Below, in pieces: positions 6,026 to 6,463 of a DNA stretch of 6,463 bases. Position 1 is the stretch's first letter. Each line of letters opens with the position of its first letter. The notes under the pieces are model-generated. The model was not told the DNA's origin. It did not search any database and worked only from the letters and a program-made list of their open reading frames with translations. A program made the position numbers and the translations under genes. The DNA comes from a bacterium (GTDB lineage Bacteria; Verrucomicrobiota; Verrucomicrobiae; Limisphaerales; J093): positions 1 through 6,463 of the forward strand of contig JAKCAB010000299.1 of NCBI GenBank assembly GCA_021839785.1, given 5' to 3'.

Positions 6026-6042
6026 CCGGACTTCCCGCCGTC

Positions 6043-6463
6043 ATGGATTTCTTCGATCGACAGGACCGCGCCCGGCGCCACACGAAGCGCTTGGTGTTTT
6101 ACTTTGCGCTCGCCTTGGTGCTGACGGTGGCGGCGGTTTACCTCGCGTTCGCGCTCATTTTCCGGTTTCGACCGGAACACGGCGACGATTTGAGCCGGCT
6201 TTGGGATCCGATGTTGTTCACGAGTGTCGCCGCCGGCACCTCGTTCGTGATCTTCCTGGGCAGCTTGGTGAAAATCATGGAACTCAGCCGCGGCGGTTCG
6301 GCGGTGGCGGCCATGCTGGGCGGCACGCCGGTCAGCCCGAACACCTCCGATCCCGACGAGCGCAAGCTGCTCAACGTGGTCGAGGAAATGGCGCTCGCTT
6401 CCGGGGTGCCGGTGCCGCAAGTCTTCCTGCTCCGCAACGAGAAAGGCATCAATGCGTTAGCCG
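6043..6463 (+). CDS. M48-family membrane metalloprotease (HtpX-like), 3'-truncated by window edge
   Basis: The first 140 codons are visible and the frame is open at the window end. The N-terminus MDFFDRQDRARRHTKRLV matches the FFxxQDxARRxT opening of the LemA-associated M48 peptidases. Two membrane segments follow (about 17-40 and 56-77). Then comes PVSPNTSDPDERKLLNVVEE and MALASGVPVPQVFLL, the conserved lead-in to the catalytic domain, ending at NEKGINALA. The zinc-binding HExxH motif would lie further downstream, so catalytic competence cannot be judged. Known M48 membrane proteases degrade damaged or unassembled membrane proteins; that role is inferred here. The ATG is chosen from the conserved N-terminus because its Shine-Dalgarno is poor (a GGA about 12 bases upstream). 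A GC hairpin separates it from lemA. Confidence 0.9.
   Translation, partial: MDFFDRQDRARRHTKRLVFYFALALVLTVAAVYLAFALIFRFRPEHGDDLSRLWDPMLFTSVAAGTSFVIFLGSLVKIMELSRGGSAVAAMLGGTPVSPNTSDPDERKLLNVVEEMALASGVPVPQVFLLRNEKGINALA

Noticed and set aside
5974..6452. Minus-strand open frames opposite the start of the M48 protease gene
   Set aside because: The plus-strand frame from 6043 shows the conserved FFxxQDxARR opening, two membrane segments and the PDERKLLNVVEE block, so the minus-strand frames are shadows.
1..6463. CRISPR arrays, insertion sequences, tRNA genes, phage or defence genes
   Set aside because: No regularly spaced repeats, transposase motifs, cloverleaf-like segments or defence domains were found on either strand; base composition and codon use look uniform throughout.

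Overview
This is a dense, GC-rich stretch of bacterial chromosome that looks like ordinary housekeeping and envelope-biogenesis DNA. I see no mobile elements, tRNA or rRNA genes, CRISPR arrays or phage genes. Gene content (PpiD/SurA-like periplasmic foldase, RluA-type pseudouridine synthase, phosphatidylserine synthase and short-type decarboxylase, trigger factor, LemA, M48 membrane protease) points to a Gram-negative, diderm organism. The protein flavour and the GTG starts with mostly weak Shine-Dalgarno sites suggest Verrucomicrobiota (Pedosphaera/Limisphaera-like). That placement is an impression from the sequences, not a computed result.

Layout from left to right. Bases 1-1253 (+) hold the C-terminal part of a PpiD/SurA-like foldase that begins before the window. 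Bases 1329-2171 (+) hold an RluA-family pseudouridine synthase. It converges on a minus-strand block, and the two opposing stop codons are built from the same CTAG at 2168-2171. The minus-strand block reads, in transcription order, tig (trigger factor, 5095-3785), psd (3708-3007) and pssA (3010-2168). psd and pssA overlap by four bases (ATGA). They encode consecutive enzymes of phosphatidylethanolamine synthesis: PssA makes phosphatidylserine and Psd decarboxylates it. Between tig and the rightward genes lies a 270-base divergent intergenic region (5096-5365) that should contain both promoters. To the right are lemA (5366-5977, +) and the N-terminal 140 codons of an M48-type membrane metalloprotease (6043 to the window end), a recurrent bacterial gene pair.

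A common theme is envelope and protein quality control: trigger factor acts on nascent chains, the PpiD-like protein acts on exported proteins, and LemA/M48 sit in the membrane next to the phospholipid enzymes. This is co-location; the sequence does not prove functional coupling.

No clearly novel system is visible. The points most worth a second look are a histidine in place of the catalytic-triad aspartate of Psd (PAHG instead of PADG), the degenerate parvulin region and apparent internal duplication in the PpiD-like protein, an altered HRLDxxTSG motif in the pseudouridine synthase, the shared-stop convergent junction with a nearby 18-bp perfect palindrome, and a strong GC hairpin between lemA and the protease gene.
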